NCBI RefSeq assembly: GCF_002878395.1
Contig: NC_061122.1
Location: 78,631,454 to 78,695,453, forward strand
From: Capsicum annuum
Lineage: Eukaryota > Streptophyta > Magnoliopsida > Solanales > Solanaceae
DNA: 64,000 nucleotides
Direction: 5' to 3'
Shown: positions 22,900 to 35,303 of the stretch, in pieces
Position numbering within the stretch: the stretch's first letter is position 1
How the letters are laid out: every line of letters starts with the position of its first letter
Program-made: the position numbers and the translations under genes
Notes under the pieces: generated by a model
Told to the model about the DNA's origin: nothing
Databases searched by the model: none
What the model saw: the letters and a program-made list of their open reading frames with translations, nothing else

Positions 22900-24840
22900 T
22901 AAGAAGTGAACTGGCAGGAAATGAACTTACATTGATTATTTTTCTGGTATTTCTTGTTTGGAATGTGATTGAACTCTGGGTAGTCTTTTCTATCTTCTGG
23001 ATATCAATACACCTTCAAGTTTTGATTCCTCAAATCCTCGCTGATGACCGACTGGTTGCGGCCTCCAAAACTATCACTTAGAAGAACAAACGTAGAAACA
23101 TCTCATCTCAAGTAACTACTATGATGCCAAGTCAAACTACAACAACATTCTGATCAAAGTAAAAAGTATTTGATATTCTCGAGAAGAAGCTACACTAGAA
23201 CAGTTAGGTCGCAACTAAGTTTCAAAAGATGTTTCCACAAATTTGAAAAAGTTCATGAGTAATAGCATGTATCATTTCCGAAAGTAATATCTTTTCAAAT
23301 TTAAATAGATTTTACGATGTTAGGCTTCTACTGTAAGTTTTCTGTCAAAGAGAAAAGAACATAATTAAATATATTACTGGATTAGCTCATATGAACAATG
23401 CATAATATACAAACTATGAGAATAAGGACATTATAAATCCTTTTCAAGCAAAACAGGGATATACTACCAAACTATGAGAATAAGGACATTGCTTGATTGG
23501 CTGAATGACCACATATAGTTGAATAGTAATTGTTGTTTAATATTACGTTAGTCAATATTAGCAATACATCAAACTTCATCTAAACCACTATTAAAAAGTT
23601 AATAACAATGTACTTTGACAAACGAAGTTATTAGTTGTTCTTGTATGTATAATCTATGTCTCATCTATTTAAGTGTAGAATACTATATGAAGAATATTAT
23701 AATAAACGAGCCTATTATAACTTTAAGTGGTTGATAGTGATGAATCAAATTGTATTATAATGAAGGAGCGTATTGTAACCTCAAACGGTTGATATTGAAG
23801 AATCAAATTTTTTACAAATTCATTCTTGTTAAGAGAACTTGATTCAGGTGTACACTAATGCAATAAAAAGGAATGCTTCTAAAAAAGAGGAGAAGAGCAA
23901 GGCAAAACAAGAGTCTACCAAATCAAACACGTTCTGCTCACAATGAAATCTAAAATAAACTACACTTTGATGCATAATTAGAATGTATAGTTGAAAAATG
24001 AAAGTAATTACTGATTTTCACAGAAAAGCCGAATCCATAAAGTATATCTGGGACAGGAATTTCATTGAATACCTAACGTGCATAATGAATGACTAAAAGC
24101 ATGAAATAACAAAGAAAAAATTGAAACTGCGAAAAGGTAGATAGTAGCAGATACAAAATCGAACATCAAAAATACAAAATAACAAATTCAAAATTGAAGT
24201 TGTAGCTATTCAAATTCGTAGGGAAAACTTAAAGCAATATAAAAATTGAACATCACCAAAAAGAGACAAAGGAAGAAGAATGATACATCTGTGATTGAAG
24301 ATAGTTCAAAGCCTTTCTAGAATTGGATTGAGCACCGCATTACTGATTAGGGGATAAGAGGTAGCAATGGCTATTAGTGGGTTTTGGCAGTTTTTCCGAT
24401 CATGCTTCCGTGCATTGGATACCCATACTTCGAATCAATTATATAAATCATCTATATTTATATGATTCTGCTTTATTTGGGGCAAATTTTTCCCCAAAAG
24501 GAACACACAATATAGCTTTTGACTTATAAACTAAACCAATCTAATAGGCACATCAATCAATCAACTGCCCTTACTTGAAGTCCCCAGTATGAATCATTTA
24601 TATCCATTCTACTTTATTTGGGGCAATTTTTTTTCCAACAAAAAGAATACTCCATCAATTTTAATTTGTTTATCTTAGTTTTCTTTTTTGTCAGTTTCGA
24701 AAAGATTGTCTGTTTCCTTTTTTGACAACTCTTTAATTCTATTTTTACATATGACATGTTTGAGACCATAAAATTAAAGAACATTTTAGTACATTTTACA
24801 TATCTTTAGTTTAAAACCACAATATTCAAGTTTTATTTAC
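22900..24840. other. No gene recognised
   Basis: AT-rich. A short direct repeat of CAAACTATGAGAATAAGGACATT occurs at about 23409 and 23468. Nothing with convincing coding character was seen. Confidence 0.5.
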
Positions 24841-24844
24841 CTTC

Positions 24845-24945
24845 TTAAACTTCGTACAACAACAACATATTGAATGTAATCACGCAAGTGGAGTCTAGAG
24901 AAAATAACACATACACAAACCTTACCTTTACCTTCTTAAACTCCA
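24845..24945 (-). mobile_element. TS-like SINE fragment, minus strand
   Basis: ACAACAACATATTGAATGTA followed by CACGCAAGTGGAGTCTAGAG and CACAAACCTTACC is the reverse complement of the 3' half of the SINE, including its TTG-repeat tail. Confidence 0.55.
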
Positions 24946-25299
24946 TGACAAGTAATAACCATACAAATAAACTAAAACGAAAGGAGTATGCAATAGAGAT
25001 CTTTCGACATACCTATGAACCAAGACCATCTAATAGGTTTATCATGAGCTTTTTTAGTCAAACACCTGAATCTATCAGGCATTGTATTCTTTCCACAAAC
25101 CTCATTTTCACCTTCATCTACTCCGCTATTCTCAGCTTTCATAGCTTTCACGATAAACCCATTTTTCCTACTCAAATAAAACCCACAATTACTACCAAAA
25201 AGCCCGAGATATTTGTGTGTCAATTCTAGTTTTAGATGCTTAATTCGGGCCATAGCGAAGGGAAATCAAGAATCTGATAACTCCTAGGCTAATACTACG

Positions 25300-25440
25300 A
25301 CTATGACTACGAATACAATAAAAACATACCTAATGCAGTCCCACAAAGTGGAGTCTGGGGAGGGTGGAATGTACGCATACCTTACCCCTCTAAAGGTAAA
25401 GATGTTGTTTCCAATAGACCCTCAACTCACAAAATGAAGT
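25300..25440 (-). mobile_element. TS-like SINE, minus strand
   Basis: CCTAATGCAGTCCCACAAAG, GTCTGGGGAGGGTGGAATGT, ACGCATACCTTACCCCT and TTTCCAATAGACCCTCAACT appear in order, the reverse complement of the TS-type SINE consensus as I remember it. It is nearly full length. Confidence 0.75.
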
Positions 25441-28250
25441 CCAAAGCAATCCAAAATGAAGCAACAAAAGTGAAAGCTCAAAGCATATCGAGTGGTAACT
25501 AAAACAAAATAATATGATAATCAAAGTACAAGAAACAACATAGCATAACAAAACATACCGTGCATCATTTCTTTTCCCTTGGACTCTCAAAGAGATATTT
25601 CAATTCACGAGCCTTATTCTTATTCATCTAATTAGTCCTGCATTCAACAATTAAAATGTGTTAATCATCTGTCAACATGAATTTCCAAAACTTTAAGTTT
25701 TTTTCTTTAATGCATTTAATTGCAAAATATATTTTAAGAAGTAGATAGTAGTAACCAATTTCATGATCTATAGGAATTCATGAGGACGTTGATCTCTCCA
25801 GTAATAATAGTTAATAAGCTTATCGTTAAGAGCCTAAATAACTGTAGATCCTAAATTATATCTGATATCTCTATACCTAAAGAATAACAGGCGATGGATC
25901 ATATCTGATGTAGCTAATTGAACTATTCATTTAGGCTGACTTCCAAATGCAATATAAGACTCACCTACATTCTTGAGAAGCTGTGAATAAGAATGCTACC
26001 AATCTTGATATTTCAGCCAGAAGAGACATATAAGAGGTGTTGCCTATCGTTCATTACCTAAAATAAGAAAAAGAAAATTACATGATGCAAGCATCAATAA
26101 TGGAGCAAATAGTGTGAACCAATGAACCACTTCATTGAAAATATAATTCTTCCAGAGCTGAATTATTGACAATCTAGTTTACATAAACTGACACATATAA
26201 AATTATAAGAACAAACTATAAAAAGTAATAGTGAAACGAGTAGTTCAATTAGCTACATCATATATGATGAATTAACTTAATTGTTTGCTTTTGAAGAGCA
26301 CAAACAAAGACCAATTTTCTAATTGTGACATTTTCTCAAACATCTAATGTGACTACAACTAACAAAATTCAAATTTAATGATTGTAGCTGAAGCACCAAA
26401 TAAAGCACCGAAATTGAAATAAAAATAAAACCAATCAAATAAAAAATTGGCAAAAGAAAACCTCAAATGAAAAATGGAATAGAAGAAGAAGGCAGTAGAG
26501 GCTAAAGTTTACTCGAGATTGTACATGGCCCTTCCATAGAGATTTAATTGAGATGATGAGGGTTGATTGTGATTGTTCTCTCTACAGTTTTGTTAGAGAT
26601 GATTGAAAATAGCCGATGCTTCTGGATTTTCATTGACTTATTAAACTTGCCTTGCAATAAGTCATATTTACAACACTGCCCTTGATCGTCCTTACTTCAC
26701 CTTTCTATATAGTAGAAATATATACTAGATAATGAAGGGCTCGTTTATGGGCCCAATATTATAATTTTAAATATATTTATAGTTATTTAATTAATATTTT
26801 TAGAAAATAATTATTAATATTTTTAAGTAAACACAATAGAAAGCACAAGTAGAAATCACACTATATAATAAAATATAACTTTTTTTTTTATAAAATCAAA
26901 TGATATCTTACAAATTATTTAAGTTTTCATAATTAACATTAAAATATCATACACTCTAGTGCTTATTTTAATATCAGATCAAACACATTCTCTTATATTA
27001 AACAACTAATTTTAATATTCTACTTTATTTAAAAACTATACAAGAGAATAAATTAAAATTGTAAATATCTATTTATTAACATTTTTTTATAGAATCATAC
27101 GAAGCAATAAAAAATACTAATCCATACGTAAATTGATTTTAAATTAAATTCATTTCATGTGTGCTTACAAGCAGAAATAAGGGCATGGATGAAAGTTTTA
27201 ATGAATCATAATGTTAAAAGATTGCTTTTATGTCTTGTCTTATATATGTCAAGAATAGGAGATTAATTTAATATAGTAAACAAGAATTTCTTTTAGAATG
27301 GTTTGTCTATCTGATGAGGAAATTTACTATCTCAAATAAGAAGAATCTAAAGAATTAACAAAAGTTAACATGATATGTGTTATACTAATTTAACATGAGG
27401 TATTTAATATTGAATTTTAAATATGTTGTTTAAAATAATTTTAGCAGATGATTAGTAAGTATTATGTTTCCATAATTTATATGTATTGTAAATCTTTGTA
27501 ATGATATGTATGAAGTGAAGTTTTGAAATTATGGAGGGATTCGCTTATTGTGTATAATATAATAGATACACCCCTATTCAATAATTATGAGTATTTTTTT
27601 AATTATTTTACTATAATATAGTAATAACTACTTTATGCAATTAAATGTGTAGCCAAAATTAATTTTAGTTTTTTATCATTTATAGAACATATGTGAGTAT
27701 TTACACATCGACTGATAAACTATGTCTCCCAATATTTTAATTTATATAACTTTGATTAGACATCGAATTCAAGATACATGAAAAAATTTCACAATGTTTA
27801 TTCTGTGGTTTTGGATAAGAGAAGAGAAAGTTTTTCTGAAATTAAAATTAAAAATATTTAAATGGGAAAAACTTCAAATATAATTTCTCTTTAGATTTAA
27901 AATTATTCTTTTCATTTGATTCAAGTATATTATTTAAATAAATAAGAAAAAAAGAAAAAAAGTGTATAATCATGAATTCTTAAGATGATCATGAATTCTT
28001 AACCTATTGCATAAAGAAAATTTTAAGGAAAGAACTTCTCCATAACCTTTTGAAGAAAAACAATGAGCCCCACTTCTTTAAGATGTCACTTGATTTTTTA
28101 AAATTTTTCAAAGCATGGTCATTAGAATTTTCTGGAACATGAATTTATTTTGAAATATCCCATCCTTTGCATGTTGTACAATAAGTTTAAGCTAGATTTT
28201 TTGTTAATTGACAAATTTGACCTTGGTTGTCCTAGTTATGGCTCTTCTTT
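25441..28250. other. AT-rich DNA, no gene recognised
   Basis: No recognisable coding sequence. Around 26650-26740 a block (AATAAGTCATATTTAC, CCCTTG.TCGTCC, CTTTCTATATA, ACTAGATA) resembles the sequence to the left of the hairpin/CTAG structures at 28260 and 44140, so it belongs to the same repeat family. Confidence 0.5.
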
Positions 28251-28259
28251 ATATAAAAA

Positions 28260-28285
28260 CTAGATAGGTATGGCACGAGCCCAAT
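28260..28285 (-). mobile_element. Helitron-like 3' end, degenerate
   Basis: On the minus strand ..GGGCTCGTGCC..ATACCTAT-CTAG-T resembles the terminus at 44140 but the hairpin has decayed. Sequence inside (28390-28450, TTTTATACAACCATAG..TATTACTGGATGCTCA) also matches 44330-44380, supporting a shared family. Confidence 0.35.
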
Positions 28286-28289
28286 GCCT

Positions 28290-30550
28290 AACTTTGCTAT
28301 AAATCTTAATAATCAAGTTGTATATAAAGATCAATATAAACTAACTGTTGCATATATAAATACATTTGAATATACAACAATATCACCATCATGAACATAT
28401 CATAAGATCCCAAATATATATTTTATACAACCATAGAAATATCATATTACTGGATGCTCACATGACTTTTATATATCAATAATCTGAAAGCAAGATAATC
28501 AATATTCACCCTTCAATTCAACAATTCCATAAAACTGAAAATTCAGATAAGCAAACCTTGTTCCAAGTAGCATAAATCTCGACACGCTTAGCCCTGATTG
28601 CAAACTTTTAACATGTTTTGCGTTTCTTCCATATTGGTTGAAGCAAGAGTAACAATGCATATGAGCTACAGTCAAGAAAGGAGCAGAAAATTAGTCATAT
28701 CTTCAATGCACTTCATGCCAAGTAGCATCAGATAAGAAGTGTCTTATAAAAGACACCAAAGGCTAAGAGGCAGAGAATACACATCCAACAGGATTGAGTA
28801 GCAATTTCATAAGGTAAATAAAATAGAAATGCATGACATGTGATTAATTGCAGTCATAGAAACATGTCCGCGCCCACTAAGTGAAGATTGTAGTAGGCGA
28901 GTAAGTTTAGAATCTCGATATGGAAAATGAGATGCTTTCCCTTCACTTAATTTTCCAATGACCTTAACAAAATAGGGTTCAGCTCCAAAATTACATGCAC
29001 TAATTTTAATAGGAAGAAATAGATATGCAAGTGCAAAAAGGCTTACCTATCTTTACATCATCAACGGATTTGCCTCATTTTACTTTTCTTTTTAGTCCTA
29101 ATAAATTATGCTAATATCTTTTGCAGTTTGGAAATCTTGAGAACTAGTTTAATCACATAAAGGCCCCAGGTCTTGAATGAATATATCCATAACCTCCCCT
29201 ATTATCTCTTATATATTTTTATCCATCATTAGATGATTATAATATCAAAGCATTATTGCTCATATTTGAACTAAAAAATGACACTCTACCTTACCATTTT
29301 TGTCATGAGTAGGAGTCAGAAATAGCATTTGTGACTAATATTTCTCTGCAATAGTTTACTAAAGGGTCAAATTGGAAAGAACTTGCTAAATTGAAAAATC
29401 CTAAAAAATACTCTTCTTATTACAATTACATGTTTTTTCCTATAACCATGGTGTCCGGACTGAATCTACCAGATAATTCTAACCCCAACCAACACAGATA
29501 CCGATTAACTTTGTAACAAGATTTAAACTGATGAAAAGAAATCACCCTGTGTTCTTGTACCTAATGTGTTTTTGAATCATTGTTGATCCAACACTTTTGT
29601 GGTTAAGACTAAAACACTATTTCCTCAAATAACAGTGAAGATTGAGACTTCTATGGATAATAATAAAGCATTCTGAAGGATAACATGCATCAATTAAACT
29701 TCATGAATACATAGGAAAAATTCCTGAGAGTTACCGTAATTCATTCTTTGTGAGAATGAGCCTTGATGTGCAACCTGTAAAAAAATGATAAAATAGAAGA
29801 TTAATGGACGTTGTACTTTAAAAAATAAATGTTAGGCAATTTGAGACGCCATACAAGACCAAAAAGAGAAAAACTGAGAGCACGAAAGAGTACCTATGAA
29901 TTCGGAGCAGGTTGCATCCCATCTCTTTTAAAAGATCCATCAGCAGCCTTTGTCGTTCCCTTTGAATCACCTTACCAAACTAAGTCATTTCACTCTGTTA
30001 GTTGCTCTCAAGTTGGATGATCTAATTTATCTAGATACTAATCATTACAACTTAAATATATATCCTGAAGGCACTTGTACAAAAAAACTAATGTTTCTTA
30101 GGCTAATATGATAACTACAGAAAATAGCAAATGTATACACAAACAAAATAAAAAATGTATCTGAAATGTCATAATGGACACATAGCAATTATCCAAAATT
30201 TAAACTTAATCTTGTCTGCAAACGCACCAAAGAAAGAAGCACACTGACATAAGACACAACTACACAATTTTCTTCTTCTGTCTTATTGTATTAATCTTCA
30301 TGTAGCTAACTTTAAAAATTCAAGCAACCACATCAATTGCTTCTCCTTTTCAAACTCGAATATTTTCAAAGGGCCAAGATAGGATACATTTCATGGGCAA
30401 AGTCTGCACAACCCGATGAAATGATACTTTCAATTAAAAAAAACAATTACCTGTCATTCCAAGTAATGGATATCAGTAAGCCTTCACTAAAAATACATTA
30501 AGTCCTACACAAATTCAATATGAAGAAGCTAGAATTAATTACCCACATTC
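28290..30550. other. Unrecognised, possibly exon/intron remnants
   Basis: Mostly AT-rich. A minus-strand frame near 30005-29870 reads IQRERQRLLMDLLKEMGC, which looks coding, but I cannot name it. It sits upstream on the same strand as the kinase fragment and may be another captured piece. Confidence 0.4.
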
Positions 30551-30557
30551 TCTTGGC

Positions 30558-31070
30558 TTATACCTCTACCTTTTCAATTTCTCCTTTTGGTTCTTTTTCA
30601 TCTGATGTAGCAGAGTCTGCATTGCCTTCTGCACCTGACAAAGCATCATCGCCCACAGCTGGAGGAATCTTGAACATTTCATCAAATTCCAAAACTGTAA
30701 ATTTCTCTTTTGATTCTCCTTTCAGTGGCTCAATAAGTTCAAGCATTGTTGGTCTCTTCTTAGGTCGATTTTGAGCACAAATGAGAGTAACAAAAACCAT
30801 TATTTTTAATTCTTCCTCCACATAGTTTGTGTTCAGCCTTAGGTCTATAATTTTACTGAACTTCCCTTCACGTGTAAGGGGTAGAGCCCAATCAGTGATT
30901 GTGCATTTCATAGTGTCATTGAGCTTCTCAATCGGTTTCTTGCCGCTAGCAAGCTTTAGCAAGAGAACACCAAAGCTTTAGACATCACAACTCTTCGATG
31001 CCTTCCCTAACATTGCATATTTTGGTGTGAGTCATTTAGTGTATGCTCCAAAACAAAAATACTCTCTATG
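30558..31070 (-). pseudogene. PTI1-like receptor cytoplasmic kinase, C-terminal fragment
   Basis: The minus-strand frame covers kinase subdomains from about VIII to XI: YAMLGKASKSCDV then a stop, SFGVLLLKLASGKKPIEKL, TDWALPLTREGKFSKIIDLR, NRPKKRPTMLELIEPLKG, and an acidic tail. This matches the receptor-like cytoplasmic kinase group that includes PTI1-like kinase At3g15890, recognised from memory. The ATP-binding lobe and catalytic loop are absent, and an in-frame stop at about 30978 replaces the Tyr normally found in the CDVYSFG motif. It is a fragment and cannot be a working kinase. Confidence 0.75.
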
Positions 31071-31227
31071 TAAGGTCATTATTCTGATAGTGTCTGATAG
31101 AAAGAATTAAACCACAAAAGGAAATGACATAACAGTTGTAGCCTGCAAAGCATTTAACTTACATAAAATTAATAAGAACTCAACGCGAATTGCATATTAC
31201 ATAATAGCAATTATTAGTAATAGAATC

Positions 31228-31385
31228 TTCATGATGTTCCATCGATCGAATCCAACATATTCTGTCTTGCTCGTGCATCAATCTGAGCACCAAGTTGAGC
31301 TGCTATAAGCCAATCATAATCATCATTAACTAAATTTATCATATCCACTGCTGAATTTGCATTTATATTATTTTGACGTTACTGC
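31228..31385 (-). pseudogene. Unidentified coding-like fragment
   Basis: The minus strand holds an open stretch of about 43 codons with protein-like composition: INLVNDDYDWLIAAQLGAQI followed by DARARQNMLDSIDG. I do not recognise the family. It lies between the kinase and DC1 fragments in the same orientation, so it may be a further captured exon. Confidence 0.35.
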
Positions 31386-31479
31386 TATGATTTTGGGAAA
31401 ACTTCAGCTTCAGGAGATGCATAATGTAAGTGCAACCTAAAATCACAATCAACACAATGGTAGAATCAACAATTAAGAT

Positions 31480-31850
31480 CTACATTATCGTGACAGACAT
31501 CACAAATAAAATCAGTGATGAAGAGTGGATTAAAAATGAGCTTAAGTTCATGATTATGTTGCTTGGATAGGTGGACAGTTTAAGGCAAAAGGGCACAGTG
31601 CATGTGGATATCAAAGTCACAGCGACAACAGCTAAAGCTAAGCCTTTGCCATTAGAGCCACAAACATTGCAGAAATAGGAACAGTTTGAGTAAGTTGGAG
31701 TTGGGAGAAGGGTCAAGTGGTGGGAAGATGACATGAATGGTCAAAAAAACGAGGAGCGTTGAGGCAGTTCTCGTGAAGAAAATATTGGCAGCTATTGTAG
31801 CCATAGAAATTAGACTTTTTAGTAATGTTTGATTACTCACATTAAGGTTG
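31480..31850 (-). pseudogene. DC1-domain (Cys/His-rich C1) protein fragment
   Basis: Minus-strand frames together show the DC1 pattern. One has SCQYFLHENCLNAPRFFDH; after frame changes come LTLLPTPTYSNCSYFCNVCG and CCRCDFDIHMHCALLP, then ELKLIFNPLFITDFICDVCH. The paired CxxC and HxxC metal ligands are typical of the plant DC1 family (Cys/His-rich proteins that bind zinc and probably diacylglycerol). Several frame shifts and a stop after LLP show it is dead. Confidence 0.75.
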
Positions 31851-31870
31851 TTTTCATTAGTGAATGTTAT

Positions 31871-32341
31871 TTAAGTGAGAAGATTAAAAAGATAACAATA
31901 CATACCTGTAAGTACAAGAACTAATGTATTTGGGAACCCCAACTTTTCGACCAGAAAATATCTCATGGATAAAACATCATTAATGCTCATCCTGTGTGTG
32001 GACTCACCGTCTTCATTCACTACTATCTTCTTATAATATGGATGGTGATTCCAAAGCCATAAATCCAAAATAATCAACACTGCCATCTGAATATTGAGTT
32101 CGCCACGGATTCTTCTACAGAGGAAAACAATGGGACAGAAACTATTAGAGATAGTTGTGGTGAATATTTGAATCATAATTGTGATGTAAAATTAAATTTG
32201 GTATCCACCGAAGCGAATGGTTCTTTAATTGTAGAAGTTTCTGTTGATGCTAATGTTAGTGGGTTTACTGAATAAAATAGACCATTGAATTCATCTGCCT
32301 TCAGTGAAGTTACTGAGTTATCAACCACTACAAAAATAACA
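31871..32341. other. Open frames on both strands, identity unknown
   Basis: The plus strand is open from 32062 to 32273 (ATDSSTEENNGTETIRDSCG; STEANGSLIVEVSVDANVSG) without an ATG, and the minus strand is open from 32176 to 31871 (NEDGESTHRMSINDVLSM). Only one can be real. Neither is recognised. They lie between the DC1 fragment and the short ATPase piece. Confidence 0.35.
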
Positions 32342-32371
32342 GGAAATGGATAGCTTCTTCAGCTCAAGATC
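32342..32371 (-). pseudogene. Copper ATPase fragment, continuation beyond the Ty3 insertion
   Basis: The minus-strand codons DLELKKLSIS continue the second metal-binding domain that breaks off at 43100, as expected if the Ty3 element had inserted into it. Homology ends about 30 bp after the insertion point, perhaps at an intron. Confidence 0.6.
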
Positions 32372-35167
32372 TGTCATGCCCCAAATCCCATTGGGATGGA
32401 CAGACACATATTTTGAGAAAACCAACTCGTAACCCTGTACTTTTCATGCATGTAACTATGACATTCAAAGGTCATGCTAGTATGAATACGATGAATTGAT
32501 AAAAACAAACCACATAAGTAAGTCCAAACCTACATATACAAGACTTGGCCGTTGGGGCCACAACGTTAAAAGAACACAATGCTACCACACTTAAATTTAC
32601 ATTAGTCTGCAAAGCCTCTAAAAGATACATGGGCTTAGTTGAGGTCGGGACAAACCCCCGCCTTGCTCATAACTACTATACAATACCAAAATACATATAA
32701 AAAACTTGAAAAGCTTCGAATCAACTTGGAGCTCACCAATAACCGCTGGATGTCCTGTGCTCTTACTGGGGTGGTCTACTAGTTGGAGTACTTGTACCTA
32801 CGTCATGAAACATAGCGTCCCCCATAAGGGGTGTCAATACAAAAAGTGTACTGAGTATGTACGACATCAAGTGACTATAAATAAAACAAGAGCTCAACAA
32901 AATCAGTTATCAATATGTAACTATAAAGATAAGGATACAATACCAACTTTACTTGTACTTATGGGATCATGTACATTACATCCTTTAATTTATTTTATTC
33001 TTATTTACTTTGTAAAATTATAAGGCATGATATAAATCGCCAGCTGATCAGTGGTAAAAGAGGATGACCCATGCTAGGCATTTTAACCCCCAGGATACGG
33101 ACCTTATAAGTACACAAATCGGAATCGACCCATGCTAGGCTTTCTTTACGCTCCAGGGATACCATCCGAAATGTTAGGATCGACCCATACTAGGTGTTTC
33201 TTCCATCCCTGGGATACCACCCAAGAATAAATAGAATCATTTCAGATTATTCTTTTCATCTTTAAAGTAGTTGTTTTGGTAGTCATGTATTAGATTTGGA
33301 ACTTTGGACTAGTAGAATAAGGTATGCAAATACGCACTACATAAAGTAGCAATGAGGTAGGATACATAATAATAGAAATATAACACATAGAAGCTTAACT
33401 AACACCATAGGTCATGTTGAATAAGAGAATGACTCATAAAGCTTATTTATGAAAACACCTATATCATACTAGTATCTAGAAGAGAAAATGGGCAGATTTA
33501 GTAACAGACACATCTTTAGGAGCTTTAACAACCTAACAAGTTAGAATAAGGCTGTTAGCCACCTTGGAGGTTGTACACTGTATTTAAGTATAATTTGAAA
33601 GAAAGAATACTTAGGAAGCTTATTTTGTAACAAAGGAGTTAGATTCATGCCAAAGAGTATATGATCAATAAACCATACATACCTTGCTGCACAGCTAATC
33701 ACACTCTTACTCAATACTCTTCCTTTTTTATTATTAATCTACAATAGAATAAAACTGGTATTAGCAGCTAATTAACACATTCACGCCATTTAAACTTACC
33801 AAAATAGTATGCGGATAGTAACCGACAATTATCTAATCAAAGGGTGTTGTTTCAACCTCGTTCTTCTCCAATTACATTCATATTCAATGTAACTTCTTAT
33901 AAGATCCCCCTTAACAATTTTGTCTTTATTGTACTCTTAAAATGGTATACCAAGTGGTGTGGGCAGTAAGCATATGCGACATTCAATTCAGTGGTGTACC
34001 TTATACCCTCCTTCTACCTTTCATTGGAAACCATTCACACCTTTTCCCCAATATCAACCAAGCAACCCCCAACATATATACATATAATAATTCCAAAATA
34101 GCCCCAAATATCCATATAAAAACCAAATATTGAACACACCATCCCTTAAGTTCTTAACAACAACATATATACGATTTCTACCAACACATGTATCAAAAAG
34201 GGTAAAAATAGACAGTACACATACCTTAATTTCAGTGGTAGTTTATTCCCTTAATGTATATATCTTTAATAGCTTTATCCCTTAACTCACAAACCAAAAG
34301 TGAAGAGAAAAATCTCTTAATAATCAAGAATAAAGGGACTGCCAAACTTAAAAAGGGATATATTATAGTTTAATCATGGAGAACATAATTCTTATAGTAT
34401 TCTTAAGATGTGCTCATGATTTGTTCACTTACCTTTATATTGGAAGAAAGGTAAATCCCAAGAACCCTAGTGGAATTTTAGGGTTGCTGCATAGCTAAGA
34501 AAGAACAAGAGAGAAAATCTTGAAAGTTGTTTTTTTGGCTAGTTAAAATGAGTTGGTTGCAACCCCTTTAAAAGAATCTTCTTTTGTCTGACTTTCTGGG
34601 CTGTTTTTGTGCCATAATTTATCGAGTAGGTGATGCACCTACTTGCTCATTATATTGGGCCTTTGTGGATCTAAAACCTTTGGGCCTTGGCTGCCCATTC
34701 TCCTCTCTTTTTCTCCTTCAAATTGGGCCAGAATTAAACTAAGTAGGTGGTAGTTTACTTAGCCCAATAAACTGGTCAAGAGAGTCTTAATAGGTGATGC
34801 ACCTACTTAGTTCTTAGGTTGGTTAAAAGGTCAAAGTAGGTGATTCACCTACTAGCTTAAATCAGTCAAGCAAGCACCTTAATATTTTATTCTATTTTAA
34901 GATCAAAATACTTATAGTTAAACTTAAAACTTATGTACACTTAGTCACTTCATCCCTTAGATTCAAATACCTACTTAAGGGCCCAAGTTTAGATACTCTC
35001 ATCAATGGTAACTTAATCGTACCACGTTTTAATATACGTGGCAATTCCTTCAAACCTATCTTACCATTACTAATCTTATAGGATAATCGAGCCCATTACC
35101 TACCCCATAAATCTATATCAAGTGTCACATGAGTATAACTAGTACATGCAGAATATACGGTGTTACA
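32372..35167 (-). repeat. 3' LTR of the full-length Ty3 element
   Basis: The minus-strand start is TGTAACACC at 35167 and the end is GGGGCATGACA at 32372. It matches 40309-43099 along its length, including the palindrome cluster at 34625-34853. Confidence 0.9.
34625..34853. repeat. AGTAGGTGATGCACCTACT palindrome cluster (3' LTR)
   Basis: Three copies of a 15-19 bp palindrome occur at 34625-34643, 34791-34805 and 34835-34853 (the last with ATT in the centre). The same three occur in the other LTR at 42557-42575, 42723-42737 and 42767-42785. Confidence 0.85.
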
Positions 35168-35182
35168 TCCTACCCCCCTTAG
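35168..35182 (-). other. Polypurine tract of the full-length Ty3 element
   Basis: The minus strand reads AAGGGGGGTAGGATG directly before the 3' LTR. Confidence 0.75.
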
Positions 35183-35303
35183 AAGCATTCGTCCTCGAAT
35201 GCTAGCATAACTAGCTACCCTAAATGAATATAATACTAAATTTAAACTCGTTGTTATCCACATAACACTTGTGTATTTATACTTACTTGTTTATGCCCCA
35301 AAA

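Noticed and set aside
24870..25253. 119-codon plus frame and 93-codon minus frame
   Set aside because: They overlap each other and two SINE pieces, and show no recognisable domain or splice context.
16890..30550. tRNA, rRNA or snRNA genes
   Set aside because: I looked for cloverleaf-like A and B boxes and conserved rRNA words. Only SINE-type tRNA-derived boxes and tRNA-complementary primer sites were seen.
32706..33023. 105-codon frame, repeated as a 125-codon frame at 40580-40957
   Set aside because: Both are the same segment of the two Ty3 LTRs; an LTR-internal frame that differs in length between copies is not evidence of a gene.
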